A DNA stretch of 64,000 nucleotides from Caprella mutica (GCA_947561585.1 CANNZV010001609.1:184409-248408); one strand, 5' to 3'. Counted from the first letter of the stretch, positions 1-12,661 are shown. Translations and numbers: made by a program. Notes: generated from the letters alone by a model not told the origin.

Positions 1-3000
1 CGCAAGATCCCAATAAAACAGTAAATTATACCAGAGCAGGTAAATGTTAGAAGGTGCGACGACATTACTAAGTTCCATGCAGTGAATTAGAAAGAATAAA
101 TCTACTGTTTGTTAGATGAGAGGTCTAATTGGTAGTTAAATTCTTTACCTGATCTGTTAGAGTATAATTCTTTAAATATAAGATAGAACTATTACCATAC
201 TTGCCTCTCAATTGGTCATGCTGTCCAAGTTTTTTCATTCTTTCTCTACCACTTCTCCCCAGTATGTTCTCCATTGCCTCTAAGACCTAACAGTGTGCAC
301 TTCAAAGGCTCTAACTACAAAATCTGCCCATTATACTGTTACTGTTCCATTAACATCTTCAGGAGACTCCTACTGCTGCCTAACTGAACAAAATCTTCTG
401 CATCCTTACGATGTGAAGTCCTATTATTACTATGTAGATATTTGTTTATCTTTTCTGAGAAGTGTTGGTTAAATTATTACTGAAATCAGAAGCGTCCGAG
501 GGAATATATTTCACCACGTATATAATAATCTAACTACAATAAAGATTCCTCGTTTCAGGAACAAAGCGATCATCACTGAATATAGTTGCACTATTTTCTT
601 CCCAAATATTTTTATCGTTTCATAAAATTCTTCTGTTTTTGTTGGTCTAAAAAAAACATTCGAAATTGATTCAACCTCCCTATCCTTTTCCATATACTCT
701 AATATATCAATTAAACCTATAAGAAGATGGTACACTGTTCTTGCGTCGTGTAATTGAAATCTTATAATAGGTTTTTCGTGGAAAGTATCCGATAGCCGTA
801 TTTATATGAGAAAAAATGTATCCGAAACTAGGATTATTATCGGGAAAACGGCAGTCGAATTCTTCTTGGAATGTGTTTGGAAATTGAAATTAATAAATGC
901 TGAGAGGATATTTTCTTTCGAATTGTGTTTATACTTTAGTGCGAAATATTTATTTCAATCTAAAATCTGTACAACTTAATTGTTAATTAGGGATATTATA
1001 AAACAGAAATTAGGAGTATAAACCTTCAGATTTGCCATAAAGAAAAGCATATATTTTTTTGCAGACAATGAAGATATATGTATCCTTTAGTGCGTGTTGC
1101 TACATAATCTGAATTACTCATTGCAGCTCTCCTAACGAACCAAATCACCTTCTGAAAGTGGTTTTAAGATCCATAAACCCTTAGTTGGAGTTGATGACTG
1201 ACATCAAACTGAATCTCCTGGCTCCTGACCGGACGTTTTACTGAGTCGTAACCCTTAGCACAGCGGAATTTTAATCGGTCTGGATTTGGATAATCCGTGC
1301 TCCTAACTTCGAGAAATAAACAAATTTTGCAGATTTTTTAGTTATCAGTGGGAGATATTCCATGACAATATAACTACGAAATATATTCCTACACACTGAA
1401 TATATGCCAAATAGTAACAAAATAGCTATCAAGGACCAAGAACTGCAATTTTGATCCTGGTCGTAATTCTATGGTACAGGTAAAGCTCGTACAACGTATA
1501 GTACATGTACCTACTAGAAAAGTGTCCACATGCCGATCAATGGGCGCTATGGCGGAGTCGGATTTTACTTCAGTTGGGGATTTAGAGTTTGCAAGTTTTC
1601 TTTAACAGCATTTCAAAGAAACGCTTATGAAGGTAAACAATCTCAGATTATTGCTAAATGAAAATTTTATTATATTTACTTATATAAATGTAAATAATAA
1701 TATGGTAGGAATAACTATATAATGTTATATAGGTATTACAACTAATATAGGATAGTTACACCTCTTTATATTTTCTATAGAACTTTTCTAATCAAAGAAA
1801 ACTTAAAGGGAAAGGGTAACTAGATCGAGATACTTAAATATAAATAGTAATACATTGAAGTGTTGATTGTTATTTTATAAATTGTAATACCTATGAATAT
1901 AATTAATGTTTAACTAGGTACTTGGTAGACGGATAAAAATAGGGCAAACAACATAATTTAAAGAGTTGGTTGTAGCGATCTGTAGTCCGTTAGAACGAAC
2001 CATTTTTTTTGTCCTCTATAGGGGTGTATTTTCAAAGATCGTCCGTTGTGAGATATTTAGCTATAGTGTGAATCGTTTTCCGAAACCAATATGACTTGGA
2101 AGTACTCCATTTCGGTGAGATGGTTTTTACGTTCTCCCTCTTTTTTTGTAGAATTATTTTATGGTTTATCAAATATAGTTGATATGGTTCCAAGCTACGC
2201 CCTAAAATCTTTCATTGCGCCAGTAGCGAAGTTTGAGGTTGTATCAAATTCAGAGAATGGATTTGATACACGTAAATTATCATAGTTATATGAAAATATA
2301 ATAACATCATAACAACTCGAAGAAAGTGGAATGTTACTAAATAACGACGGAACCTACTTATAAACTGTTATTGGACCACCACAATAACAGTTTCCTGTGA
2401 TATTATATGTTCTGATAATCTCTGATTTATTTCTGTTTATTCTAGGTTCCTATTACCTATTTTAAACTATTGGTCTGAATATTACCTATTGTTAATGGTA
2501 TTGAATACCACCAACATAACTATTTGATTACGTGTATAATTTGAGGCTATTTAAGTAATCATACTTAATGGAATCGTGAAAAACCTTAAGTTCAGTTAAC
2601 ACGAAGGTAGTGGTTTGAATGCAATTAATTATTCGTATCAAGATGCAGAGCTGGTGTTTCTTCAGTACGTTTTGATCCTCAGATTGAATCTCCTAATTTC
2701 TCATCCTCCACTTTGGATCCAATTCCAAAGGCCCGTAATTATGTTTGCTATCGTGTTTTAATTTCACCCTCTAATTATTGACTATATTCGACCAACCCCC
2801 CTCCCGTCTACCTTTCCCTTCCACCCAAAGATTCCCCTCTGCAACTCCATCCGTTACTAATGTTCAAGTACCAGCCCCTTTGTTGTTCATTTGACTTATT
2901 GTCTTCTTCATTCTCTACATTAACTTCACTCTCTTCATTCTCTTCATTCTCTTCACTCTCTTCATACTCTTGATCCTCTTGGTAGCGAAACTTAGTAAGG

Positions 3001-3152
3001 ATTTTCTTCTGAAGAAAACTGTTTAATTTAGCCCTAAGATTTGATTGCGAGATGTATTATTAATGTGAACAGTAGTCCAATTTGGGTAATTGCTCATCTT
3101 CTTGGTAGCGTCATTATTGCTGTTATGAGTGATAGAAGAGCTTTGATGTTAT
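1..3152. other. AT-rich non-coding stretch
   Basis: I see no convincing gene here. The open frames are short, AT-driven and look like no family I know. A pyrimidine-rich tract near 2910-2975 carries a loose repeat of about 12 bp (TTCATTCTC/TTCACTCTC) just before the first array. A short perfect hairpin lies at 2362-2393. Confidence 0.6.
2362..2393. repeat. 12-bp perfect inverted repeat (hairpin)
   Basis: The arm AAACTGTTATTG is followed by an 8-nt spacer and its exact reverse complement CAATAACAGTTT. I recognise no family. It may be the remnant of a foldback insertion or a chance AT-rich hairpin. Confidence 0.6.
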
Positions 3153-3692
3153 TAGATACAGGAGATGGAAGATGTTATTGCCAGGCAGGTACAGAGAATA
3201 CTTACAATGATGTTATTGGGTACAGGAGATGGAAGATGTTATTGCCAGGCAGGTACAGAGAATACTTACAATGATGTTATTAGATACAGGAGATGGAAGA
3301 TGTTATTGCCAGGCAGGTACAGAGAATACTTACAATGATGTTATTAGGTACAGAAGATGGAAGATGTTATTGCCAGGCAGGTACAGAGAATACTTACAAT
3401 GATGTTATTAGGTACAGTAGATGGAAGATGTTATTGCCAGGCAGGTACAGAGAATACTTACAATGATGTTATCAGGTACAGAAGATGGAAGATGTTATTG
3501 CCAGGCAGGTACAGAGAATACTTACAATGATGTTATTAGGTACAGGAGATGGAAGATGTTATTGCCAGGCAGGTTACAGAGAATACTTACAATGATGTTA
3601 TTAGGTACAGAAGATGGAAGATGTTATTGCCAGGCAGGTACAGAGAATACTTACAATGATGTTATTAGGTACAGGAGATGGAAGATGTTATT
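3153..3692. repeat. Minisatellite, 64-bp monomer, about 8.4 copies
   Basis: The marker GGAGATGGAAGATGTTATTG starts at 3161, 3225 and 3289, giving a 64-bp period. Copies differ by a few substitutions (GATACAGG, GGTACAGA, GGTACAGT) and one single-base insertion near 3573. The last copy is cut short after the marker and runs directly into the next, unrelated array. The short open frames come from read-through of the repeat. Confidence 0.93.
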
Positions 3693-4623
3693 ACCCCTGT
3701 GGTAGGTATTTCTGTGTCTGATAGTCCCTCCGTTTCACCCCTGTGGTAGGTATTTCTGTGTCTGATAGTCCCTCTGTTTCACCCCTGTGGTAGGTATTTC
3801 TGTGTCTGGTAGTCCCTCTGTTTCACCCCTGTGGTAGGTATTTCTGTGTCTGGTAGTCCCTCTGTTTCACCCCTGTGGTAGGTATTTCTGTGTCTGATAG
3901 TCCCTCTGCTTCACCCCTGTGGTAGGTATTTCTGTGTCTGATAGTCCCTCTGTTTCACCCCTGTGGTAGGTATTTCTGTGTCTGATAGTCCCTCTGTTTC
4001 ACCCCTGTGGTAGGTATTTCTGTGTCTGATAGTCCCTCTGTTTCACCCCTGTGGTAGGTATTTCTGTGTCTGATAGTCCCTCTGTTTCACCCCTGTGGTA
4101 GGTATTTCTGTGTCTGATAGTCTCTCTGTTTCACCCCTGTGGTAGGTATTTCTGTGTCTGATAGTCCCTCTGTTTCACCCCTGTGGCAGGTATTTCTGTG
4201 TCTGATAGTCCCTCTGTTTCACCCCTGTGGTAGGTATTTCTGTGTCTGATAGTCCCTCTGTTTCACCCCTGTGGTAGGTATTTCTGTGTCTGATAGTCCC
4301 TCTGTTTCACCCCTGTGGTAGGTATTTCTGTGTCTGATAGTCTCTCTCTTTCACCCCTGTGGTAGGTATTTCTGTGTCTGATAGTCCCCTCTGTTTCACC
4401 CCTGTGGTAGGTATTTCTGTGTCTGATAGTCCCTCTCTTTCACCCCTGTGGTAGGTATTTCTGTGTCTGATAGTCCCTCTGTTTCACCCCTGTGGTAGGT
4501 ATTTCTGTGTCTGATAGTCCCTCTCTTTCACCCCTGTGGTAGGTATTTCTGTGTCTGATAGTCCCTCTCTTTCACCCCTGTGGTAGGTATTTCTGTGTCT
4601 GATAGTCCCTCTGTTTCACCCCT
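3693..4623. repeat. Minisatellite, 45-bp monomer, about 20.7 copies
   Basis: The monomer begins ACCCCTGTGGTAGGTATT and ends with TCTGATAGTCCCTCTGTTTC. Copies are very similar. Variants include GGTAGTCCC for GATAGTCCC near the left end and CTCTCTTTC for CCTCTGTTTC toward the right end, which suggests local spread of variants. It abuts the 64-bp array with no spacer. The motif TCTGATAGTCCCT recurs in the 43-bp array at 25273. Confidence 0.95.
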
Positions 4624-5787
4624 TTTCAGTTTCGCAATAACACCTCTCTGATGTACAAACAAACACACTCACACCTCTGCAAACAGTCCTGTGTTTAGTA
4701 GAGTGAACATTGTTAAATCGAAAGTGATTGCTATGTGTATAAGCGTTTGTCTCTTATAAGTAATAAGAATTAAATAACATAGAGGCTAATTAGTGATTCA
4801 CCAAAGCACACTAAGCAGCTGATAAGGGAATATTGTAGCGACATTCACCTCGCTGAAAATGTTTGATACAACTAACTATAAAGATATTCTTTCAGTTGTT
4901 TTAAAAGATCCATATTTTCTTTGCCAATTGTAACCCTGTGACCCCAATGTATGTTCTGAACTGCTCCCGACTCGCGCGGTCATATCGCACACACCTGGAA
5001 TACGCCTGGAATATGCCTGGAATACTCAAAGAGACAATGGATGGAATTTCCTAATAATAGATTTAGATTCTCGTCTCGAAATTCATTTCAGAATTGTCAC
5101 AGCGAGATGCGTTTCGAATCTGATTCTAATGCGCCATTGCTGCTGCTACAGCTCGAGTATCAGAATTTGATTTATTAGTAAACATAGTTTGATATCAGAA
5201 GAATTCACTATATTGTAATTATTATGAGTCGTATGTTTATTAATATATTGTTTATTTATTCACTGAAATGCTGCTTTATATTTTAAACAAGGAGTTAATT
5301 TAGAGTCCGAGATATTGTGTTTGGTAAAGAGGTGTGTAATTGTAAACATGGAGAACATTAGGCTTGCAGTATTTAGATTCTAGAGCATCCTACAGAAGTT
5401 AAAGAAAGGAATCTTTTTCTATAGCCTAAACTATTTAAGTGAGTGGCACATTTGTCAGATATTTCCTGTTACGGGGATGTTTTCCATTTTTTATTCCAAT
5501 AAAGTGACGCCAGTGCCTAAGGTTTTGAACAATCATGAAGTGTGTAGTACAACAAACCAGCGGGAATAACAAACTACATTACGTCCAACTATGTTGAGAT
5601 ACTTCAAAATGATAAGAAATAAACAGATAATAGATCATTTCAATCCTTCATAGGAGAAAAAGTTTTGATTTCTACAAAAAACGGTTATGAATTTTAGGAT
5701 TTCTATATTTTTATGTTCCGAAAAAAAATTCGGCCCATAGAGGTAAATCATGAAAACCTACGGACCATGAAAGTAAACAGATCCGAT
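4624..5787. other. Non-coding stretch between arrays
   Basis: There is no recognisable gene. A short 11-bp triplication (CCTGGAATAYG-like) lies near 4997-5027. A possible acceptor (TTCATTTCAG) at about 5083-5092 precedes an open stretch of about 28 codons, but no donor or homology supports an exon. Confidence 0.5.
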
Positions 5788-6255
5788 TTTGAAGTCCATT
5801 CCTTCACTCTAACTACAGACTATAGTAAGTGTTTGAAGTCCATTCCTTCACTCTAACTACAGACTATAGTAAGTGTTTGAAGTCCATTCATTCACTCTAA
5901 CTACAGACTATAGTAAGTGTTTGAAGTCCATTCCTTCACTCTAACTACAGACTATAGTAAGTGTTTGAAGTCCATTCCTTCACTCTAACTACAGACTATA
6001 GTAAGTGTTTGAAGTCCATTCCTTCACTCTAACTACAGACTATAGTAAGTGTTTGAAGTCCATTCCTTCACTCTAACTACAGACTATTGTAAGTGTTTGA
6101 AGTCCATTCCTTCACTCTAACTACAGACTATAGTAAGTGTTTGAAGTCCATTCCTTCACTCTAACTACAGACTATAGTAAGTGTTTGAAGTCCATTCCTT
6201 CACTCTAACTACAGACTATAGTAAGTGTTTGAAGTCCATTCCTTCACTCTAACTA
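5788..6255. repeat. Minisatellite, 44-bp monomer, about 10.6 copies
   Basis: The monomer starts TTTGAAGTCCATTCCTTCAC and contains CTAACTACAGACTATAGTAA. Copies are nearly identical; only scattered substitutions are seen (CATTCATTC for CATTCCTTC near 5887, ACTATTG for ACTATAG near 6084). This indicates recent expansion or homogenisation. Confidence 0.95.
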
Positions 6256-6564
6256 GTTTAAGGGGCTTAAAGAATAGCGACTTAGTGGGATTAATTAACT
6301 GCCGAGTTAATTCTCGCACCAAATCTCCACTGCGGCGAAACTCTTCACAAATTAGGTTCAGGCGACTGAAACTTACAAAAAAAAGACTTTTACCTCTTGC
6401 AAATGATTTGAAATTGATATATATCTATAGAAGCTATAACTAGGGTAAATTCTGCCACATCGAATGGTTCCACATTTACGATGATAAAAGAAAAAATTGT
6501 TAAATTTTGTAAAATTACCCTGTTTATTCTCTCAGATTTGCATATATGCAGCAAACATCAGTTA

Positions 6565-6656
6565 ACGTACCACCTAGAAATAGCCTCACGAAGAGGTATC
6601 GATACGACTTACGTATCACCTAGAAATAGCCTCACGAAGAGATATCGATACGACTT
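6565..6656. repeat. 46-bp tandem duplication
   Basis: Two adjacent copies begin ACGTACCACCTAGAAATAGC and ACGTATCACCTAGAAATAGC and end GATACGACTT. They differ at two positions. The frame crossing it is short and unrecognised. Confidence 0.9.
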
Positions 6657-6742
6657 ATCGTGTCCTTCATTTCCTTCAGACTTCCTGAAGAGATTTAAAC
6701 ATTAAAGTAATTTTGGTGTGTGATCTTCATTGGCTATTTCAA

Positions 6743-6767
6743 TTTTTTTTTTTTTGGGGGGGGGGGG
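6743..6767. repeat. T13-G12 homopolymer junction
   Basis: A run of 13 T is followed directly by 12 G. A similar T-to-G switch occurs at 36659-36683. The G run could form a quadruplex and is a likely site of assembly error. Confidence 0.85.
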
Positions 6768-6865
6768 ATTTTGAGATAATACCTCAACGGGAAATTAACT
6801 TCTAATTGATCTAAGTTACCATCTTAAATTCTAAATACTATTCTATAATACTCTATATTGGACTC

Positions 6866-7040
6866 CTCTATAGTGAACTCCTCCCTAGGGACTCCCTTAC
6901 AGTGAATGTTGAGTCATGAGTGAGAGAACTACCGAGTAGAGTGAACAAACTTCCTTTAGTCAGCCATGAGCTGGCCATTAGTCTTCAAAAACTGACAGCC
7001 ATTCATTGCAGAGTAACTTGGTTCACTATAGAGGATACAT
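6866..7040. mobile_element. Tigger/pogo-like DNA transposon remnant
   Basis: The motif CTCCTCTATAGTGAAC occurs near the left and its inverted form GTTCACTATAGAGG near the right. Between them lies a stretch containing AAAAACTGACAGCCATTCAT. The same combination (CTCTATAGTGAA ends plus an AAAACTGRTGGCCRTTT-like core) recurs at 28255, 51930 and 56278, so this is a dispersed family. Inverted ends of the form CAGT..ACCYCTCTATA are typical of pogo/Tigger elements, but superfamily assignment is inference. The right end merges into the 38-bp minisatellite. Confidence 0.5.
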
Positions 7041-9049
7041 CATTACTCATAACTCTACACTCACTATAGAGGTTACATCATTACTCATAACTCTACACTC
7101 ACTATAGAGGTTACATCATTACTCATAACTCTACACTCACTATAGAGGTTACATCATTACTCATAACTCTACACTCACTATAGAGGATACATCATTACTC
7201 ATAACTCTACACTCACTATAGAGGTTACATCCTTACTCATAACTCTACACTCACTATAGAGGTTACATCATTACTCATAACTCTACACTCACTATAGAGG
7301 TTACATCATTACTCATAACTCTACACTCACTGTAGAGGTTACATCATTACTCATAACTCTACACTCACTGTAGAGGTTACATCCTTACTCATAACTCTAC
7401 ACTCACTGTAGAGGTTACATCATTACTCATAACTCTACACTCACTGTAGAGGTTACATCCTTACTCATAACTCTACACTCACTGTAGAGGTTACATCCTT
7501 ACTCATAACTCTACACTCACTGTAGAGGTTACATCCTTACTCATAACTCTACACTCATTATAGAGGTTACATCATTACTCATAACTCTACACTCACTATA
7601 GAGGTTACATCATTACTCATAACTCTACACTCACTATAGAGGTTACATCATTACTCATAACTCTACACTCACTGTAGAGGTTACATCATTACTCATAACT
7701 CTACACTCACTGTAGAGGTTACATCATTACTCATAACTCTACACTCACTGTAGAGGTTACATCATTACTCATAACTCTACACTCACTATAGAGGTTACAT
7801 CATTACTCATAACTCTACACTCACTGTAGAGGTTACATCATTACTCATAACTCTACACTCACTGTAGAGGTTACATCAATACTCATAACTCTACACTCAC
7901 TATAGAGGTTAGATCCTTACTCATAACTCTACACTCACTATAGAGGTTACATCCTTACTCATAACTCTACACTCACTGTAGAGGTTACATCCTTACTCAT
8001 AACTCTACACTCACTATAGAGGTTACATCATTACTCATAACTCTACACTCACTGTAGAGGTTACATCCTTACTCATAACTCTACACTCATTATAGAGGTT
8101 ACATCATTACTCATAACTCTACACTCACTATAGAGGTTACATCATTACTCATAACTCTACACTCACTGTAGAGGTTACATCCTTACTCATAACTCTACAC
8201 TCACTGTAGAGGTTACATCCTTACTCATAACTCTACACTCACTGTAGAGGTTACATCCTTACTCATAACTCTACACTCACTGTAGAGGTTACATCCTTAC
8301 TCATAACTCTACACTCACTGTAGAGGTTACATCCTTACTCATAACTCTACACTCACTGTAGAGGTTACATCCTTACTCATAACTCTACACTCACTGTAGA
8401 GGTTACATCCTTACTCATAACTCTACACTCACTGTAGAGGTTACATCATTACTCATAACTCTACACTCACTATAGAGGTTACATCATTACTCATAACTCT
8501 ACACTCACTGTAGAGGTTACATCCTTACTCATAACTCTACACTCACTGTAGAGGTTACATCATTACTCATAACTCTACACTCACTGTAGAGGTTACATCC
8601 TTACTCATAACTCTACACTCACTGTAGAGGTTACATCCTTACTCATAACTCTACACTCACTGTAGAGGTTACATCATTACTCATAACTCTACACTCACTA
8701 TAGAGGTTACATCATTACTCATAACTCTACACTCACTGTAGAGGTTACATCCTTACTCATAACTCTACACTCACTGTAGAGGTTACATCCTTACTCATAA
8801 CTCTACACTCACTGTAGAGGTTACATCCTTACTCATAACTCTACACTCACTGTAGAGGTTACATCCTTACTCATAACTCTACACTCACTGTAGAGGTTAC
8901 ATCATTACTCATAACTCTACACTCACTATAGAGGTTACATCATTACTCATAACTCTACACTCACTGTAGAGGTTACATCCTTACTCATAACTCTACACTC
9001 ACTATAGAGGTTACATCATTACTCATAACTCTACACTCACTGTAGAGGA
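7023..9049. repeat. Minisatellite, 38-bp monomer, about 53 copies
   Basis: The monomer begins TCACTATAGAGGTTACATCA and continues TTACTCATAACTCTACAC. Two common alternatives segregate: ATAGAGG or GTAGAGG, and CATCATT or CATCCTT. A rare variant CATTATAGAGG occurs at 7556 and 8088, exactly 532 bp (14 units) apart with matching neighbours, which shows a segmental duplication inside the array. The monomer contains the TTCACTATAGAGG end of the transposon remnant immediately upstream. Confidence 0.95.
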
Positions 9050-10360
9050 TTTCTACAACAAGCGGAAAAGTAAATAACAGGTAATTATTAATTAATATGT
9101 ATAATTACACCTCATTTCATATAAAATGTAGAACCGGTCGCTAACTTGGAACTAAATGTAATTGAGTCAATTTATTTAAATATATTAGTTGAAGAGGGAT
9201 GATTTTATTCAATTGCAATAAATGTTAAAAGGCTTTAGTGACCACTCTTTAACCCGTACACACGGTTGTTCAACTTTTATTTTGCTGATGTGCCACATTT
9301 ACAGATAAGTGTCCCAAAATAAGGACACCCTCCATTTACGGGTAAAACTTTGTCAGAATGTTAGTCTATATTTATTATCATTGTATTTTATTTAGTATTT
9401 CCCTCCCATCTACCTTACCCTGAAATGATTCTAAACACGCATTTCTTTACAGAGCAGTGCATACGTATATATTCATTAGTTATGTGATTATTATTATGGA
9501 GAAAAATACCTATTAACATTCAATATCAAAACTTGTAATGAATTGAACAAAAGTTAAAGATGATATGGAAAATATGAATTGATGTGGAAATATCAAAGAA
9601 TTTCTTCTTGTTGATAAATTTGATGTTTGTGGATAATGTCTACGGAATGGTGAGTGAATCTTGTACTTTTCTCTATTATTAGTATTTAGTTGATTGTAAA
9701 CTTGAATTAAATTGCATATTTTTACTTTTATTTGGTAACTTCATTTATACACATCAAATGCTTAGATATTCTTGCTGTTTCATATTTGTCTCCGCATTTG
9801 TCCCGCAACATTTCAAAGAAGTACTTCAGAGTTTGTACATAGTAAACATTTCAGTAATAATGATATATGTTACAGTTGCGATATTTCTACGTAATTCCAT
9901 TCAATACGAAAAATTCACCAAAGAAATGTAAGCAAATTTTGAAGCTGAATAATAAAATCAAGAAATTTCTAAAGAAGAGACAATTTGTTCGATGCTTCAT
10001 TTAGAATTTCTGTTGTTTATTTCAAGCCAAGCTAATAGGTTCTTTATTTCTTCTTTACACTTTTACGAAAATTAAGTGGTATTTAATCCGAAAAGAAGCA
10101 CAGGATATAGTCTTAAGCCAAACTGTTCTAGATGTTCTGGTGTATTTGGGTAGATGGTGCTGGTGATGGCTATCGAATACCTTGTCAGTCTCCACGAACA
10201 AGCTTCGAAAGGACTTCAGATTTCAATATCGACAGGTCTGGTGCGTCCCTCTTGCGAATTGGTCATTTGAGAACTGGAGTACAGGCCCATGCATGGCCTA
10301 GCCTAGCCTTGATAATCTCTAGAACTATTGGCAAGGTGCTTGCTATACCAACTGCAATGG
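9050..10360. other. AT-rich non-coding stretch
   Basis: I see no gene, repeat array or clear inverted repeat. An open frame of 78 codons near 10132-10368 is less AT-rich than its surroundings but resembles no known protein and runs into the next array. Confidence 0.5.
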
Positions 10361-11737
10361 GAGAATGATATAGGTAGAGAGTGAGAGAATGATATGGGTA
10401 GAGAGTGAGAGAATGATATGGGTAGAGAGTGAGAGAATGATATGGGCAGAGAGTGAGAGAATGATATGGGTAGAGAGTGAGAGAATGATATGGGTAGAGA
10501 GTGAGAGAATGATATGGGTAGAGAGTGAGAGAATGATATGGGTAGAGAGTGAGAGAATGATATGGGCAGAGAGTGAGAGAATGATATGGGTAGAGAGTGA
10601 GAGAATGATATGGGTAGAGAGTGAGAGAATGATATGGGCAGAGAGTGAGAGAATGATATGGAAAGAGAGTGAGAGAATGATATGGGTAGAGAGTGAGAGA
10701 ATGATATGGGTAGAGAGTGAGAGAATGATATGGGTAGAGAGTGAGAGAATGATATGGGCAGAGAGTGAGAGAATGATATGGAAAGAGAGTGAGAGAATGA
10801 TATGGGTAGAGAGTGAGAGAATGATATGGGTAGAGAGTGAGAGAATGATATGGGTAGAGAGTGAGAGAATGATATGGGTAGAGAGTGAGAGAATGATATG
10901 GGCAGAGAGTGAGAGAATGATATGGAAAGAGAGTGAGAGAATGATATGGATAGAGAGTGAGAGAATGATATGGGTAGAGAGTGAGAGAATGATATGGGTA
11001 GAGAGTGAGAGAATGATATGGGCAGAGAGTGAGAGAATGATATGGAAAGAGAGTGAGAGAATGATATGGGTAGAGAGTGAGAGAATAATATGAGTAGAGA
11101 GTGAGAGAATGATATGGGTAGAGAGTGAGAGAATGATATGGGTAGAGAGTGAGAGAATGATATGGGTAGAGAGTGAGAGAATGATATGAGTAGAGAGTGA
11201 GAGAATGATATGGGTAGAGAGTGAGAGAATGATATGGGTAGAGAGTGAGAGAATGATATGGGTAGAGAGTGAGAGAATGATATGGGTAGAGAGTGAGAGA
11301 ATGATATGAGTAGAGAGTGAGAGAATGATATGGGTAGAGAGTGAGAGAATGATATGGGTAGAGAGTGAGAGAATGATATGGGTAGAGAGTGAGAGAATGA
11401 TATGGGTAGAGAGTGAGAGAATGATATGGGTAGAGAGTGAGAGAATGATATGGGTAGAGAGTGAGAGAATGATATGGGTAGAGAGTGAGAGAATGATATG
11501 GGTAGAGAGTGAGAGAATGATATGGAAAGAGAGTGAGTGAATGATATGGAAAGAGAGTGAGAGAATGATATGGGTAGAGAGTGAGAGAATGATATGGACA
11601 GAGAGTGAGAAAATGATATGGAAAGAGAGTGAGAGAATGATATGGAAAGAGAGTGAGAGAATGATATGGAAAGAGAGTGAGAGAATGATGTGGGCAGAGA
11701 GTCAGAGAATGATATGGGCAGAGAGTGAGAGAATGAT
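10361..11737. repeat. Minisatellite, 24-bp monomer, about 57 copies
   Basis: The monomer is GAGAGAATGATATGGGTAGA plus GAGT. Variants are GGGCAGA, GGAAAGA and GAGTAGA. The sequence GGGTAGA, GGGCAGA, GGAAAGA recurs in blocks between about 10620 and 11060, which indicates higher-order duplication. Because 24 is divisible by three, frames stay open for hundreds of codons on both strands (for example a minus-strand frame at 10303-11772 made of an 8-residue repeat). These are artefacts of periodicity: there is no unique coding sequence, and both strands are open equally. Confidence 0.95.
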
Positions 11738-11788
11738 TCAGAGAGAGGGTATGAGAATTCGTTGCTATGCAAGAGTAATAAAAGCGAA

Positions 11789-12110
11789 TTAACAGGTCTT
11801 CTTTAGTGTCACTCCAAACAAATTATGGGATGAGAGCAAATTTCAGATTTTTCGTTGATTCAGTTTTGTTTGAATTAATATTTTACCACCGTTTAAATAT
11901 TCTCAATTGTTTATCACATTTCCTGTGACAGTTTTAACTGTCATAATTTCAGTTCAAATATTAATTTTTATTAGTATGCCTTTCCATATTTTGTGTACAC
12001 TACATCCTTCTTTAGGATGTTAATGTACGCCTTTGAGAGAAAAGTTAGATATTCCATTCTGAAAAAACAATGTGACCCACCGGTGGGTCACGTCGCAGGA
12101 AACGTGTTAA
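11789..12110. mobile_element. Possible piggyBac-like non-autonomous remnant
   Basis: The right end, read inward on the minus strand, is TTAACACGTTTCCTGCGACG followed by the 20-bp perfect palindrome at 12072-12091. A TTAA plus CACGTT-like terminus is typical of piggyBac-type ends. A TTAA at 11789-11792 begins TTAACAGGTCTTCTTTAGTG, which shares only about half its positions with the right end. The pairing of the two ends is therefore tentative; the right end is the better supported one. Confidence 0.3.
12072..12091. repeat. 20-bp perfect palindrome
   Basis: The sequence GTGACCCACCGGTGGGTCAC equals its own reverse complement. It is GC-rich in an AT-rich setting and sits 15 bp inside a TTAA. This fits a transposon subterminal motif or a dimeric protein-binding site. 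Confidence 0.9.
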
Positions 12111-12129
12111 ATGAGTGATGACTGAATGA

Positions 12130-12661
12130 TCACTGATTCTCATCACTCTCATTCATTCTCATCACTTTCACTCATCACTTTCACTCTCACTCATCACTCT
12201 CACTCATCACTCTCACTCATCACTTTCACTCATCACTCTCACTCATCACTCTCACTCATCACTCTCACTCACCACTCTCACTCACCACTCTCACTCACCA
12301 CTCTCACTCCCACTCACCACTCTCACTCACCACTCTCACTCACCACTCTCACTCACCACTCTCACTCACCACTCTCACTCATCACTCTCACTCACCACTC
12401 TCACTCACCACTCTCACTCACCACTCTCACTCACCACTCTCACTCATCACTCTCACTCACCACTCTCACTCACCACTCTCACTCACCACTCTCACTCACC
12501 ACTCTCACTCACCACTCTCACTCATCACTCTCACTCACCACTCTCACTCACCACTCTCACTCACCACTCTCACTCACCACTCTCACTCACCACTCTCACT
12601 CACCACTCTCACTCATCACTCTCACTCACCACTCTCACTCATCACTCTCACTCTTCACTCT
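12130..12661. repeat. Minisatellite, 13-bp monomer, about 40 copies
   Basis: The monomer is CCACTCTCACTCA or TCACTCTCACTCA, with a few six-base insertions at the left end. It is strand-asymmetric: pyrimidine-rich with alternating purines. Since 13 is not divisible by three, the 208-codon open frame shows a 13-residue period (three monomers), as expected of a non-coding repeat. Confidence 0.93.

Noticed and set aside
2091..2285. A 64-codon plus-strand frame
   Set aside because: Short, with no motif, signal or neighbour support.
5083..5177. An acceptor-like TTCATTTCAG followed by about 28 open codons
   Set aside because: It ends at a stop without a donor or polyadenylation signal, and no homology is recognised.
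3153..9049. CRISPR-like arrays
   Set aside because: The repeats are contiguous, with no unique spacers between them, and the DNA is eukaryotic.
10303..11772. A 489-codon minus-strand frame and several plus-strand frames of up to 234 codons
   Set aside because: They are read-through of a 24-bp tandem repeat. Both strands are open and there is no unique coding sequence, so no gene is claimed.
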